From IMG/VR virus record IMGVR_UViG_3300037882_000242, positions 1 through 47,629 of that record: 47,629 nt of DNA, one strand, 5' to 3'. The notes beneath the pieces are model-generated. The model was not told the DNA's origin, ran no database searches, and saw only the letters and a list, made by a program, of their open reading frames with translations. The stretch is from a virus. How positions within the stretch are numbered: the first letter of the stretch is position 1; each line of letters starts with the position of its first letter. Position numbers and translations under genes: made by a program. Shown piece by piece: positions 14,501-22,021 of this stretch.

Positions 14501-14672
14501 ACCTCTTTCTTACGTTCGTGCTATTGTTAAATGGAACAGCGGACGTGGTGCGCTACTTTGTAATTGCTGTAGCAAAATATTAGCATACGGTTTTGAGCAC
14601 GAAGACAAAGAACACTACTGCGAAGACGAAGAGTGTATCTTGAACTGGCGTGCAGGAGAATGCAATAACTAA
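14478..14672 (+). CDS. Small Cys-rich protein, 64 aa
   Basis: CNCC (about residue 29) and C-x4-C (about 50-55) suggest a metal site. The start at ATG 14478 overlaps the preceding gene; ATG 14442 is an in-frame alternative and neither has a strong ribosome site. It carries more A and T than the flanking replication genes. The polymerase frame opens inside its 3' end. Confidence 0.45.
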   Translation: MGTSVEDKPLSYVRAIVKWNSGRGALLCNCCSKILAYGFEHEDKEHYCEDEECILNWRAGECNN

Positions 14673-16488
14673 GACACTCATATGTGATGTCGAGACAGAT
14701 GCTCTCGTCGGCTACCAGAACCTCTGGTGTATCGTAACCTACTGTCTAGAGACAGGAGAAGAAAAGGTATTTGATTGTGCAGACCCGGGATATCTTGAGG
14801 CGTTCAAAGACTATAGCAAAGATGCTACCCACTGGGTGGGACACAACTTTGGAGAGTTCGATAGGTACGTTATTCTGGGTTTCACAGGGACATTTATCCC
14901 CATTACGCAGATTACGGACACGCTTATCCTCTCCCGCCTCTTCAATTCTGGCCGAGATGGGGGCCACTCTCTTGAGAGATGGGGAGCATACTTCCACTTA
15001 TCTAAGTTCGCTTATGATGAGTGGAAAGTATACGACAAAAGAATTGTTGAACGTTGCCGTAGGGATGTCGCTATCACGACAATGCTTTATGCTCACCTAC
15101 GCAAAGAAGGGGCTCGTGTCTCTGAGTTTGCTAAAAAGCTGGAACACGGCTTCGTAGATTTCCTATGTGACATGAAGCGCCGGGGTTTCCCGGTAGATAT
15201 TGAGGGCATAGAAAAAGAGCTGGCTATATCTAAGGCCAAGCTCGCTGATATTGACGCTCGCGTTAAGGCTGTCTTCCCGCCTCGTGCGAAGGCACTTACA
15301 GAAGTGGTGCCGAAGTACAAGCAAGATGGGGAGATGTCAGTCGTAGGTATTAAGCGAGTAGGAGGCAATCCCCTAAGTCTGGTCCAAGGTCCCTTCACCC
15401 TTATCAAGTGGGAGCCGTTTAACATCGGCTCTCCTAAGCAGGTAGTGGAGAGGATGAACGAATACGGGTGGCAACCGGTAGAGTTCACGAAGGGCGGGGA
15501 GGACAAGAGTAACCCGCAGCCCAAGGTATCCCCGGCGAACCTTGAGACCCTACCCGCTGATGCCCCGGAAGAGGCTAAGCTCATCGTTGAATTTAATAAG
15601 CTCGACACACGCATCGGGCTAATGGAGAACTGGATTGACAATTACAGCCCGTCTACGGGAAAGATACATGGCAGTATCATACACATCGGAACGATTACAC
15701 AACGGTGTTCCCATAACAATCCCAATACCGGCAACATCCCTAATACCCACGGGGGAGAAATTAGAGAGTATTGGGGTTACCCTAAAGATAGTACAAGACG
15801 GCTCGTTGGAGTTGATGCTAAGGGTATTCAGCTCCGCATCCTCGCACACTTAACAGCAGGGTTCACTAATGATCCGATATTTATGGACGCAGTGCTTCGC
15901 GGCGATCCTCACATTGACTTTACTCTACCTCGCGTCGCCGCCATTGCACCCCATCTGGTCGCATATACTACCCCCGAAGAGCTTCATCATGTCAAGCAAG
16001 CTAAGACAAAGCGGTTCATCTATGCTTACCTACTGGGCGCAGGAGACCTAAAGACCGGGGTGATCTTCGGGGGCAGCCGGGAAGAGGGTAAGGCTATCCG
16101 CGAAGGGTTCACCCATTCCTTCCCGGGTCTACCTGAGCTACGACAATACCTCGGAGAATGCGCAAGGAAGGGCTGGTATCCCCTTCCCTCTGGTGCCTTC
16201 GCCCCGATTAAGTCTGAGCACTACGCCCTCAGCGTGGCCCTACAGGGCATTGAGAGCGTAATCATGAAGCTAGCTGGTATCCTTTTCAGGAAGAAGGCGC
16301 GACACCTTGACGCACACCCTATTACCTTCGTCCATGATGAGTACCAATTGGACTGCCTAGCCGAACACGCTGACGAGGCAGGAAAGATTATGGCTATGTG
16401 TATCCACGAAGCAGGAGAGATATTGAAGTTGAGGTGCCCTATGGACGGAGACTACCGTGTTGGATTTAACTGGCTGGAGACACACTGA
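14650..16488 (+). CDS. Family A DNA polymerase with 3'-5' exonuclease
   Basis: Up to 612 aa. Exonuclease motifs: CDVETD (Exo I), HNFGEFDRY (Exo II) and RCRRDVAIT (Exo III). Polymerase motifs: A in VDAKGIQLR (about 388), B in KTKRFIYAYLLGAG (about 445-460) and C in VHDEYQ (about 561). It is therefore an active proofreading replicase of the T7 type. The start is unusual. The only conventional in-frame start is GTG 14650, which has no ribosome site. A good AGGAG (14654-14658) points instead to ATA at 14665, just before the first exonuclease strand. It overlaps the previous gene. Confidence 0.93.
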   Translation: MQENAITKTLICDVETDALVGYQNLWCIVTYCLETGEEKVFDCADPGYLEAFKDYSKDATHWVGHNFGEFDRYVILGFTGTFIPITQITDTLILSRLFNSGRDGGHSLERWGAYFHLSKFAYDEWKVYDKRIVERCRRDVAITTMLYAHLRKEGARVSEFAKKLEHGFVDFLCDMKRRGFPVDIEGIEKELAISKAKLADIDARVKAVFPPRAKALTEVVPKYKQDGEMSVVGIKRVGGNPLSLVQGPFTLIKWEPFNIGSPKQVVERMNEYGWQPVEFTKGGEDKSNPQPKVSPANLETLPADAPEEAKLIVEFNKLDTRIGLMENWIDNYSPSTGKIHGSIIHIGTITQRCSHNNPNTGNIPNTHGGEIREYWGYPKDSTRRLVGVDAKGIQLRILAHLTAGFTNDPIFMDAVLRGDPHIDFTLPRVAAIAPHLVAYTTPEELHHVKQAKTKRFIYAYLLGAGDLKTGVIFGGSREEGKAIREGFTHSFPGLPELRQYLGECARKGWYPLPSGAFAPIKSEHYALSVALQGIESVIMKLAGILFRKKARHLDAHPITFVHDEYQLDCLAEHADEAGKIMAMCIHEAGEILKLRCPMDGDYRVGFNWLETH

Positions 16489-16586
16489 TGGGAAGCGGCG
16501 AAGCTTTATACGTATACATACTAGGTGTTATATCTGGTACTTTTGGTACTATCGCAGCACTGGCAATACTTGCAGGAGGTTCTTGA
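16488..16586 (+). CDS. Small membrane peptide, 32 aa
   Basis: The start overlaps the polymerase stop (TGATG). The product is one Gly/Ala/Ile-rich transmembrane helix. Its stop lies in the -35 box of the next promoter. Function unknown. Confidence 0.45.
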   Translation: MGSGEALYVYILGVISGTFGTIAALAILAGGS

Positions 16587-16610
16587 CAAATAACCTAGAT
16601 ATGGTATAAT
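16583..16610 (+). promoter_or_regulatory. Consensus sigma70 promoter before the ssDNA-binding gene
   Basis: TTGACA (16583-16588), a 16-bp spacer and TATAAT (16605-16610), in the context ATATGGTATAATGTA. It would give extra transcripts of the ssDNA-binding protein, which is needed in large amounts. The leader contains a hairpin (16620-16626 with 16632-16638, loop AGGAA). Confidence 0.88.
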
Positions 16611-16642
16611 GTACTTATAAGGTCCAAGGAATGGACTTATCA

Positions 16643-16666
16643 ATGACAAAGGAAACAGATGGCTAG
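16643..16666 (+). promoter_or_regulatory. Seven-codon leader ORF overlapping the ssDNA-binding gene start
   Basis: ATG 16643 opens a 7-codon frame whose TAG stop lies inside the first codons of the gene at 16659. AAGGA (16626-16630) in the loop of the leader hairpin could serve it. It may modulate initiation, or be chance. Confidence 0.25.
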
Positions 16667-17198
16667 TAAGATTATCACGGTTGAAGGTACTGCGTTCTAT
16701 TGTATGCCGAATACACAGGACACCCTTTCAGGTAAATACACGATGAAGCTGGGTATGCTGAGCGACAAGATGGTCAAGGCATTCCGCAGCCTGAATATCC
16801 CTGTGAAGTTCGACACGAAGAATGAAGAGGGTGCTGCGGATTACATGGGGTACTACGTTATCCCGAAGTCCGAGGTCCCGGTGGATGTCGTGGACTTCGA
16901 GGGTAACCCCTTGCCCCCGCAGGTCAAGATTGGCAACGGTAGTCAAGTGATTGCGGGTATCGAGATTGCCCCGTATACCTTCCAAGGGCGTGCTGGCTTG
17001 AAGCTTAAGTGGCTTGGTCTGAAAGTACGGGAACTCGTGAAGTACGATCCAGACAAGGCTAAGCGGGAGAAGGCAATGACCCTTCTCGACGGTATCTCAG
17101 GCGAGGGGTTTGTCTTTGGCGAAGAGACCACGGCGAATGTCGATGGTAATGCCGTTACATCCCCCAACTTCGACGAACTGTTCTCAGACGCCCAGTAG
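16659..17198 (+). CDS. Single-stranded DNA-binding protein, T7 gp2.5-like
   Basis: 179 aa. A beta-rich OB-like body (roughly residues 5-135) is followed by a disordered linker and an acidic, aromatic tail (NFDELFSDAQ). Such a tail is the usual docking site of phage and bacterial SSBs for polymerase and helicase. Length and layout fit T7 gp2.5-type proteins. It has its own promoter (16583) and ribosome site AAGGAA. The stop overlaps the GTG start of the exonuclease. Confidence 0.8.
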   Translation: MASKIITVEGTAFYCMPNTQDTLSGKYTMKLGMLSDKMVKAFRSLNIPVKFDTKNEEGAADYMGYYVIPKSEVPVDVVDFEGNPLPPQVKIGNGSQVIAGIEIAPYTFQGRAGLKLKWLGLKVRELVKYDPDKAKREKAMTLLDGISGEGFVFGEETTANVDGNAVTSPNFDELFSDAQ

Positions 17199-17965
17199 TG
17201 AACTGGGCCCCTAAGGTACGCTCGGCAGCCGTAGACGGTGATCTCTATGTTCACGGTGCCGCTAACAAACACAACAAGGAAGATACGAATGAAGGGGCTC
17301 TCTCTTACATTGAGAGGGAGCTTACCTTCCTTCGGGATACACTGGAACTAGATGACTGGACAATCTTCCTCACCGCAGGGGGAAACTTCCGAAAGGATAT
17401 CTCCCCTACTTATAAGCTCCACAGAGCCAAGCGAGAGAAACCGAAGTACCTCCTCGACTGCTACCGCTACCTCTACGAACAATGGGGAGCAGTCAGCGAA
17501 CGCGGACTAGAGGCGGACGATCTTCTCGGGATTGCGTGTACTGAGAACCCCGAGAGGCTTCTTGTTTCATACGACAAAGACCTGCGGCAAATCCCGGGAT
17601 GGCACTACGACACAAGGAACTTCACCCTGTCGTACGTCAATCCACAAGAGGCCGAGAGGTTCTTTCTGACACAGCTATTGATGGGAGATGCGGCAGATAA
17701 TGTACAAGGGATCAAAGGGATTGGACCCGTTAAGGCTGGTAAGCTGCTTGCAGAACATGGCTATAGTCTTCCTAGTGTTCTGGGTATCTACAGGGCTAAC
17801 GATCTACCTTTTGAAGACTTTGCTTCAACGTATAAACTCCTGAAAATCTTAACCACACGCGAAATGAAATGGCCGGAACTGGATGAGCTATGCTCGCAGC
17901 CGTTAGTATCTTCCTCGCCTCAATTGCCTTCGTCTTCATTCGATCTTTCCAACAGCTTAACGTAG
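17198..17965 (+). CDS. 5'-3' exonuclease (FEN-like)
   Basis: 255 aa, GTG start at 17198 overlapping the SSB stop (TAGTG). Metal-binding acidic motifs GLEADDLLG (about 106-114) and SYDKDLRQIPG (about 126-136) are followed by the helix-three-turn-helix GDAADNVQGIKGIGPVKA (about 165-182). It removes RNA primers and flaps, or degrades host DNA, as in T7 gp6. The last 25 residues are Ser-rich and overlap the next gene by 76 bases. Confidence 0.9.
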   Translation: MNWAPKVRSAAVDGDLYVHGAANKHNKEDTNEGALSYIERELTFLRDTLELDDWTIFLTAGGNFRKDISPTYKLHRAKREKPKYLLDCYRYLYEQWGAVSERGLEADDLLGIACTENPERLLVSYDKDLRQIPGWHYDTRNFTLSYVNPQEAERFFLTQLLMGDAADNVQGIKGIGPVKAGKLLAEHGYSLPSVLGIYRANDLPFEDFASTYKLLKILTTREMKWPELDELCSQPLVSSSPQLPSSSFDLSNSLT

Positions 17966-18159
17966 TCCACAAGAAGTACGGGTGGATAGTCCCAACCTCT
18001 TTGTTCTACGCTTTCGCCGAGACTTACGTTTTCATTCAGATCATTACGTCTAAAGAATACGCACCCCACTTGATCGCTTGCTATGGTATCGGTGCCGGTA
18101 TTGGTTCGATGATTGCGGTGTATTACCACAGCAAGTTTAACAACGGGTACAAGAAATAA
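17890..18159 (+). CDS. Membrane protein, 89 aa
   Basis: Three hydrophobic segments (about 2-18, 34-52, 63-79) with a basic C-terminus. It overlaps the exonuclease gene in another frame, and its stop overlaps the next start (TAATG). It resembles small multi-pass proteins common in phage early regions. Function unknown; it could alter the inner membrane or exclude other phages. Confidence 0.6.
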   Translation: MLAAVSIFLASIAFVFIRSFQQLNVVHKKYGWIVPTSLFYAFAETYVFIQIITSKEYAPHLIACYGIGAGIGSMIAVYYHSKFNNGYKK

Positions 18160-18398
18160 TGGATAACAACGTAGTAGACTTCGAGACTATTAAAGGCGGT
18201 CAAGATGAACCAACACCCCGAACGTACGTCATCCGCTATAAGAGCGGCGATACAATTGAAGTCCTTGAGGCAACAGGGTACTTCTCCTGCGCCGGGTTCC
18301 TCGTTATGCTTGTGGATAGCGATAACCGTATTGTTTTTGCCACCACTCCTGACCACTTTGTTTCGGCTGTAGTCAAGACTAGTGGCACAATCAACTAG
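18159..18398 (+). CDS. Hypothetical protein, 79 aa
   Basis: The ATG overlaps the stop before it. A beta-rich small protein (alternating V, I, Y) with an acidic N-terminus. The YKSGDTIEV segment resembles small SH3- or Sm-like barrels, but no family is assigned. The end overlaps the GTG start of endonuclease VII. Confidence 0.55.
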   Translation: MDNNVVDFETIKGGQDEPTPRTYVIRYKSGDTIEVLEATGYFSCAGFLVMLVDSDNRIVFATTPDHFVSAVVKTSGTIN

Positions 18399-18717
18399 AG
18401 ATAAGTATCTAAGGAAATACTATGGTATTACCGAAGAACAATATAATTGGCTTCTACACAAGCAACGTGGGCGATGTGCTATATGTCAACGAGAAGCGGT
18501 ACGCTTTAGCAGATCGCTCTCGGTGGACCATTCTCACACCACCGGTGAAGTTAGAGGTGTCTTATGTCCGTGGTGCAACAGGGCTATCGCTATATTTCGT
18601 GACAAAGCCGATGACCTTAAGCGAGCATCTGAATATGTGGCGCAAGGCACTGGTTGGTTTGTTCCAGAAGCTTACTTAAAAGGCCGTAAGAAACGGCGTA
18701 GAAAGAAAAAACATTGA
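18382..18717 (+). CDS. Recombination endonuclease VII
   Basis: 111 aa, GTG start. The His-metal-finger signature is clear: CAIC (about 33-36), SVDHSH-x3-GEVRGVLCPWCN (about 47-67), giving two zinc CxxC pairs and the catalytic DH. In T4 and T7 relatives such enzymes resolve branched DNA before packaging and help in mismatch processing. The C-terminus is a run of Arg and Lys, likely for DNA binding. It overlaps the gene before and the mini-gene after it. Confidence 0.88.
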   Translation: MAQSTRDKYLRKYYGITEEQYNWLLHKQRGRCAICQREAVRFSRSLSVDHSHTTGEVRGVLCPWCNRAIAIFRDKADDLKRASEYVAQGTGWFVPEAYLKGRKKRRRKKKH

Positions 18718-18788
18718 AGAACTATATTGCATTTCTAGTAGCTTGGTGGGCGTTCTGGATAGGATTTACTGTCGGAGTATGGATGTAA
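18714..18788 (+). CDS. Small membrane peptide, 24 aa
   Basis: TTG start overlapping the endonuclease stop. Almost the whole peptide is hydrophobic and Trp-rich (LVAWWAFWIGF), enough for one membrane helix. It ends at TAATG, overlapping the next start. The start is non-standard and the ribosome site is weak. Confidence 0.4.
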   Translation: MKNYIAFLVAWWAFWIGFTVGVWM

Positions 18789-19507
18789 TGAAAGACGTTG
18801 GTAAAGTTCTACTCCTAGATATTGAGACCCGTCCTGCGACCGCATATGTTTGGCGGTTCTGGGATGAGACGATCTCCCCGGACCAAGTGATCTCCAGCGG
18901 AGGTACGATCTGTGTAGGGCTGAAGTGGTTGGGTAAGAAAGACTGCTTCTTCTTCTCCGAATGGGAACATGGTCACGAGGGTATGATCCGTGCTGTTCAT
19001 AAGATGATGAGCGAAGCAGACGCAGTCATCACCTATAACGGGGAGAAGTTTGATCTACCTAAACTTCAGGGTAACTTCCTGATGTATGGTCTCGCTCCTC
19101 CGCCTCCGCATACCTCTATAGACGTGCTCAAAACAGTGAAGCGTATGGGGTTCGATATGAACCGCCTTGCTTACGTAGGCCCGTTGCTAAAGGTAGGCGC
19201 TAAGGTAAAGCACGAGGGCTTCACTCTGTGGCGTAAAGTGATGGACGGGAACGAGAAGGCACAAGCGAAGATGACCCGCTACTGCCTTCAGGACGTTCGT
19301 CTCCTTGAGCGGCTGTATAAAGCAGTACGTCCGTATATCAAGAACCATCCCCACCTCGGGACTAAGGTGAAAGCGGAAGCCTGTGGTGCCTGCGGCGGTA
19401 CCCACCTACAGAAACGTGGAGTACGCCGGACTAAGTCCTTCCTGATCCAACGTGTTCAATGTATGTCATGTGGCTCATGGCAAGACGGGGCCCGTAAGAA
19501 GGCATGA
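18788..19507 (+). CDS. DnaQ/RNase H-like 3'-5' exonuclease with zinc ribbon
   Basis: 239 aa. Exonuclease motifs: LLDIETRP (about 10-17), TYNGEKFDLP (about 80-89) and YCLQDVRLLERLY (about 163-175), as in the RNase-H-like exonucleases of many phages. A C-terminal ribbon has CGACGG and CMSCGS. ATG 18788 is chosen because it overlaps the previous stop; in-frame upstream codons lack support. The polymerase already has its own proofreading domain, so this enzyme may act in recombination, repair or RNA processing. Confidence 0.85.
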   Translation: MKDVGKVLLLDIETRPATAYVWRFWDETISPDQVISSGGTICVGLKWLGKKDCFFFSEWEHGHEGMIRAVHKMMSEADAVITYNGEKFDLPKLQGNFLMYGLAPPPPHTSIDVLKTVKRMGFDMNRLAYVGPLLKVGAKVKHEGFTLWRKVMDGNEKAQAKMTRYCLQDVRLLERLYKAVRPYIKNHPHLGTKVKAEACGACGGTHLQKRGVRRTKSFLIQRVQCMSCGSWQDGARKKA

Positions 19508-19617
19508 AGATACTCAAGATGTTCTGGGGCTTCTGTATCGCCCTTGGTTTCTTTACCTCCACGGTAGTCACCCTGTCCTTTGTGATGGGGCTAATCGTGG
19601 TAACAGTAGTTGGCTAA
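19504..19617 (+). CDS. Small membrane peptide, 37 aa
   Basis: ATGA overlap with the exonuclease stop. A short basic N-terminus (MKILK) is followed by a long hydrophobic stretch of about 30 residues. Probably a single-span inner-membrane peptide of unknown function. Confidence 0.5.
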   Translation: MKILKMFWGFCIALGFFTSTVVTLSFVMGLIVVTVVG

Positions 19618-19618
19618 G

Positions 19619-19771
19619 ATGGACATTGAACTAATGATTGAGAGGATCATGGATGCCCACAGTTTTGAAGAGGCATTGCAGATTTTGTTTGATGACGAAC
19701 GCATTCTAATGAGAGCAAAGGATATATTCGAGGACTTATATGCGGAAGACATCGAAGGAGAGGACGCTTGA
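19619..19771 (+). CDS. Acidic helical protein, 50 aa
   Basis: Starts two bases after the previous stop. Predominantly Glu, Asp, Ile, Leu and Met in a helical pattern, with net negative charge. No family is known. Its 3' end overlaps the basic protein at 19740 in another frame. Confidence 0.45.
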   Translation: MDIELMIERIMDAHSFEEALQILFDDERILMRAKDIFEDLYAEDIEGEDA

Positions 19772-19922
19772 GTGGCTTAAGAAACGTGAGCGGCGTAGGA
19801 CTCATCGTAACCCCGTCGCCCGAGAGCTCCGAGGCAGTGGTGTATCCGAGCGGAAACATTACGACAAGCGGTATAGAGACAGATACACGCCAGATTACAC
19901 TCTCGAAGATGACGGCGAGTGA
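19740..19922 (+). CDS. Small basic protein, 60 aa (RNPVA type)
   Basis: Very rich in Arg and Lys, with the segment RNPVARELR typical of small basic proteins common in T7-like and other phages. The function of that group is unknown, although nucleic-acid binding is expected from the charge. It overlaps the acidic protein upstream and the pyrophosphohydrolase-like gene downstream. Confidence 0.55.
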   Translation: MRKTSKERTLEWLKKRERRRTHRNPVARELRGSGVSERKHYDKRYRDRYTPDYTLEDDGE

Positions 19923-20202
19923 ACGCAAAAAGACCCCGATTTGCACCGGGGTCCTCGACTACTTTCCTGACGCTCTAGCTGAAGTAGCCCGGGTATCAAT
20001 GGCTGGGAATAAACAACATCAAACCGGAGATACGCTTGTCTGGGACAGAACGAAGAGCACCGATCATGCTGATAGTGCTGTTAGGCATATCATGGATCGT
20101 GGTAGGATCGACAGCGATGGCCGTAGGCATTCTGCTAAAGCTGCTTGGCGTCTTTTAGCATTGTTACAAGAAGAGATTGAGAATGATAATGGAAAAGAGT
20201 GA
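19909..20202 (+). CDS. dATP/dGTP diphosphohydrolase-like protein (DUF5664 type)
   Basis: 97 aa. The segment DYFPDALAEVARVSMAGNKQ, then HADSAVRHIMDRG and HSAKAAWRLLALLQEE, matches the layout of the small phage family known as DUF5664 or dATP/dGTP diphosphohydrolase, related to MazG-type all-alpha enzymes. Such enzymes would remove a dNTP from the pool. The start is uncertain: ATG 19909 is used, while TTG 19768 in frame has a better GGAGAGG site and would add 47 residues. A 7-bp hairpin (19932-19938 with 19947-19953) lies near the start. Confidence 0.65.
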   Translation: MTASERKKTPICTGVLDYFPDALAEVARVSMAGNKQHQTGDTLVWDRTKSTDHADSAVRHIMDRGRIDSDGRRHSAKAAWRLLALLQEEIENDNGKE

Positions 20203-20614
20203 GATGTTCGGCGTACTTATACTGGAACTTAAACGTGACGAGGGGTTGCGGCTCAAACCTTACAAAGATACCGTTGGTAAACTTACCATTGGAGTAGGAC
20301 GAAATCTCGATGACGTTGGTATCAGCGAAGATGAGGCTATGTTGATGCTTGAGAATGATCTCATCATTGCCTTCAAGGAAGCACAACGTGTAGTCCCTGA
20401 CTTCCTTAAGAAGCCTCAGCAGGTACAACGTGCCTTGGTCAACATGATCTTTAACATGGGTACTACAAGGTTCCTCGGGTTCGCTAAGATGCTCGATGCT
20501 ATCGACAAGGACGACTTCAAACTTGCTGCACAGGAAGCCCTCGACTCCAAGTGGGCTAGCCAAGTGGGACCGAGGGCAATTAGGATCGCCAGATTGTTTG
20601 AGGACGCTGCTTGA
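20183..20614 (+). CDS. Endolysin, T4-lysozyme type (glycoside hydrolase 24)
   Basis: 143 aa. The catalytic signature is present: KRDEGLRLKPYKDTVGKLTIGVG, whose Glu, Asp and Thr correspond to the E-D-T triad of T4 lysozyme. The enzyme cuts the glycan backbone of peptidoglycan at lysis. No signal peptide or anchor helix is seen, so it would need a holin; one is encoded on the other strand at 21364. ATG 20183 has AAGAG at 20171-20175; ATG 20189 is a possible alternative. The stop overlaps the next TTG start. Confidence 0.88.
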   Translation: MIMEKSEMFGVLILELKRDEGLRLKPYKDTVGKLTIGVGRNLDDVGISEDEAMLMLENDLIIAFKEAQRVVPDFLKKPQQVQRALVNMIFNMGTTRFLGFAKMLDAIDKDDFKLAAQEALDSKWASQVGPRAIRIARLFEDAA

Positions 20615-21171
20615 AAGTTCTTGTCGGTTGTGAAATGTCAGGAGTAGTACGAGAAGCATTTAGGCGTAAAGGCCATGACGCTTGGTCTGTGGATTTGTTG
20701 GATAGTCTTGATGGTTCTTTGTACCATATTAGGGATGATGTTAGATCAATGCTGTCAGAGGATTGAGACTTGGCTATTTTCCATCCTCCCTGCACACACT
20801 TGGCAGTCTCTGGTGCTAGATGGTTCGCCGATAAGAAAGAAGAACAGGAGCTAGCCCTTGAATTCGTACGAGTCCTCCTTGCCGCGCCAATACAGCGAGT
20901 TGCTCTTGAAAATCCTGTTTCTATCATTAGCACGAGAATTAGAAAACCCGACCAGATCATCCACCCTTGGATGTTTGGACACGGTGAAACAAAGGCTACG
21001 TGCCTGTGGCTTAGAGCTTTGCCTAAGCTTACGCCCACTAACGTAGTCGAAGGAAGAGAAGCCCGGATACACAAAATGCCCCCATCGAAAGACAGGGGCA
21101 TTCTACGTTCGATAACCTACCAAGGCATCGCCAAAGCTATGGCCGATCAATGGGGTTCTATTTCTTCTTAG
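20611..21171 (+). pseudogene. DNA methylase-like gene interrupted by one in-frame TGA
   Basis: From TTG 20611 the frame reads MKVLVGCEMSGVVREAF, the start of a common phage family resembling cytosine methylases (cofactor-binding first strand). It stops at TGA 20764-20766. The same frame resumes at once with DLAIFHPPCTHL, RWF and RVALENPVSI to 21171. Family members usually have Trp-Asp before this point (WDL-x-HPPCT), so a TGG to TGA change at Trp52 explains the break. It may be a real inactivating mutation, a sequencing error or a read-through. The end overlaps the convergent gene by 14 bases. Confidence 0.75.
21071..21102 (-). terminator. Terminator-like hairpin for the leftward arm
   Basis: Read on the minus strand, an 8-bp stem AATGCCCC/GGGGCATT (21095-21102 with 21075-21082, loop 12) is followed by TTTTG. 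It lies about 55 bp past the last leftward gene, inside the convergent methylase-like gene. The T-run is short, so termination may be partial. Confidence 0.6.
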
Positions 21172-21364
21172 GCTTAGGTTTCGGTTTGTACTCAGCCCTT
21201 TCAGCCTTAGTGAGGTACTTCAGCCCCTGAGTATCCTTAGCCACCTCAGCCCCTCTGCCGGTGATATTCGCACCGAACGTATTCGCAGCCCTCTGAAGAT
21301 ACATCTGTTTCTTCTGGGCTGCATTTCTTTTTTCCACCTTAAGTGGTTTCTCTTTCTTAGCCAT
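21158..21364 (-). CDS. Lys-rich protein, 68 aa
   Basis: Last gene of the leftward arm. Basic at both ends, with KPKPKPKKK at the C-terminus and a short central helix. No family is recognised. Its start overlaps the holin stop by one base, and its end overlaps the convergent methylase-like gene. It could be a minor virion protein or bind DNA. Confidence 0.6.
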   Translation of the reverse strand: MAKKEKPLKVEKRNAAQKKQMYLQRAANTFGANITGRGAEVAKDTQGLKYLTKAERAEYKPKPKPKKK

Positions 21365-21789
21365 TATTTATTCCTCTTGATGAATTTGTCGTAGATACGG
21401 AGACCAAAGGCACCTGAGACCACGGTACCTACAGAGATCATGTACCACTGCGGCGCTTTGTCTAGGTTGTCGAACCCTTGGCCCACGTAAGGGGCAAGAG
21501 CAGGGATGAACGCCATGATTAACGGGATGGTGAAGATGATGGTGAGATACTCGTCCTTCCAAGAACCAGAGCTAGCCTTCGCCATCTCCGCCTCCCAGTT
21601 GACATCGCCCTCGGCTCGCTTCTCAGCGATCCTAGCCTCAGCCTCGATCATTTTGACCTTCGCCTCAGCCTCAGCCATCAGAATTTTCGACTGGGTTTCC
21701 TTCTTGAAACGCCTAGTCTCGGTGAAGTCCTTGGCAAGACCAATGATAGGACTAGCCAGTATCTCACCGATCTTGCCAAGACCTGCCAT
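21364..21789 (-). CDS. Holin, 3-TM superfamily
   Basis: 141 aa. The N-terminal 75 residues are an amphipathic, charged helix (long Ala/Glu/Lys repeats, coiled coil). Hydrophobic segments then follow: YLTIIFTIPLIMAFIPALAP (about 81-100) and one at 118-132, with WKDE before the first. This layout matches the 3TM holin superfamily of tailed phages. It would form inner-membrane holes that let the lysozyme at 20183 reach the wall. It lies on the opposite arm from the lysozyme. Confidence 0.8.
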   Translation of the reverse strand: MAGLGKIGEILASPIIGLAKDFTETRRFKKETQSKILMAEAEAKVKMIEAEARIAEKRAEGDVNWEAEMAKASSGSWKDEYLTIIFTIPLIMAFIPALAPYVGQGFDNLDKAPQWYMISVGTVVSGAFGLRIYDKFIKRNK

Positions 21790-21811
21790 TATGTGTTACC
21801 TCCGGTAATCA

Positions 21812-22021
21812 CTATACGCTCGCTTCTACAGTCTTGAGTTCATTCGATGGGATGCACTGGAGACTAAACAGGATGCCATCACCAAGCTGATCGATCTGGT
21901 CGATGACACCTTGGTTAGCAGCTTCACACTCTTCCATCGTAGCGAAAGGCATAGCATCTACATGATGTTCGCCCGACATTGGGTTCAACAGAAATAACAA
22001 GCCTACAACAAATTCGTTCAT
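21812..22021 (-). CDS. Hypothetical protein, 69 aa, possible exported peptide
   Basis: The N-terminus MNEFVVGLLFLLNP is hydrophobic and may act as a signal or anchor. Two Cys (about 32 and 56) could form a disulfide if exported. A ribosome site GAGGAAAA precedes the start. Next to the holin, a role in lysis such as a spanin part is possible, but no lipobox or heptad pattern is clear. Confidence 0.5.
   Translation of the reverse strand: MNEFVVGLLFLLNPMSGEHHVDAMPFATMEECEAANQGVIDQIDQLGDGILFSLQCIPSNELKTVEASV

Noticed and set aside
19932-19953. 7-bp G/C hairpin as a terminator
   Set aside because: No T-run follows and it lies inside a coding region; kept only as a note for the gene there.
20611-21171. 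TGA read as Trp (altered genetic code)
   Set aside because: TGA is the natural stop of many genes in this genome (for example those ending at 372, 2727, 5710, 12220 and 19507), so a general recoding is excluded.
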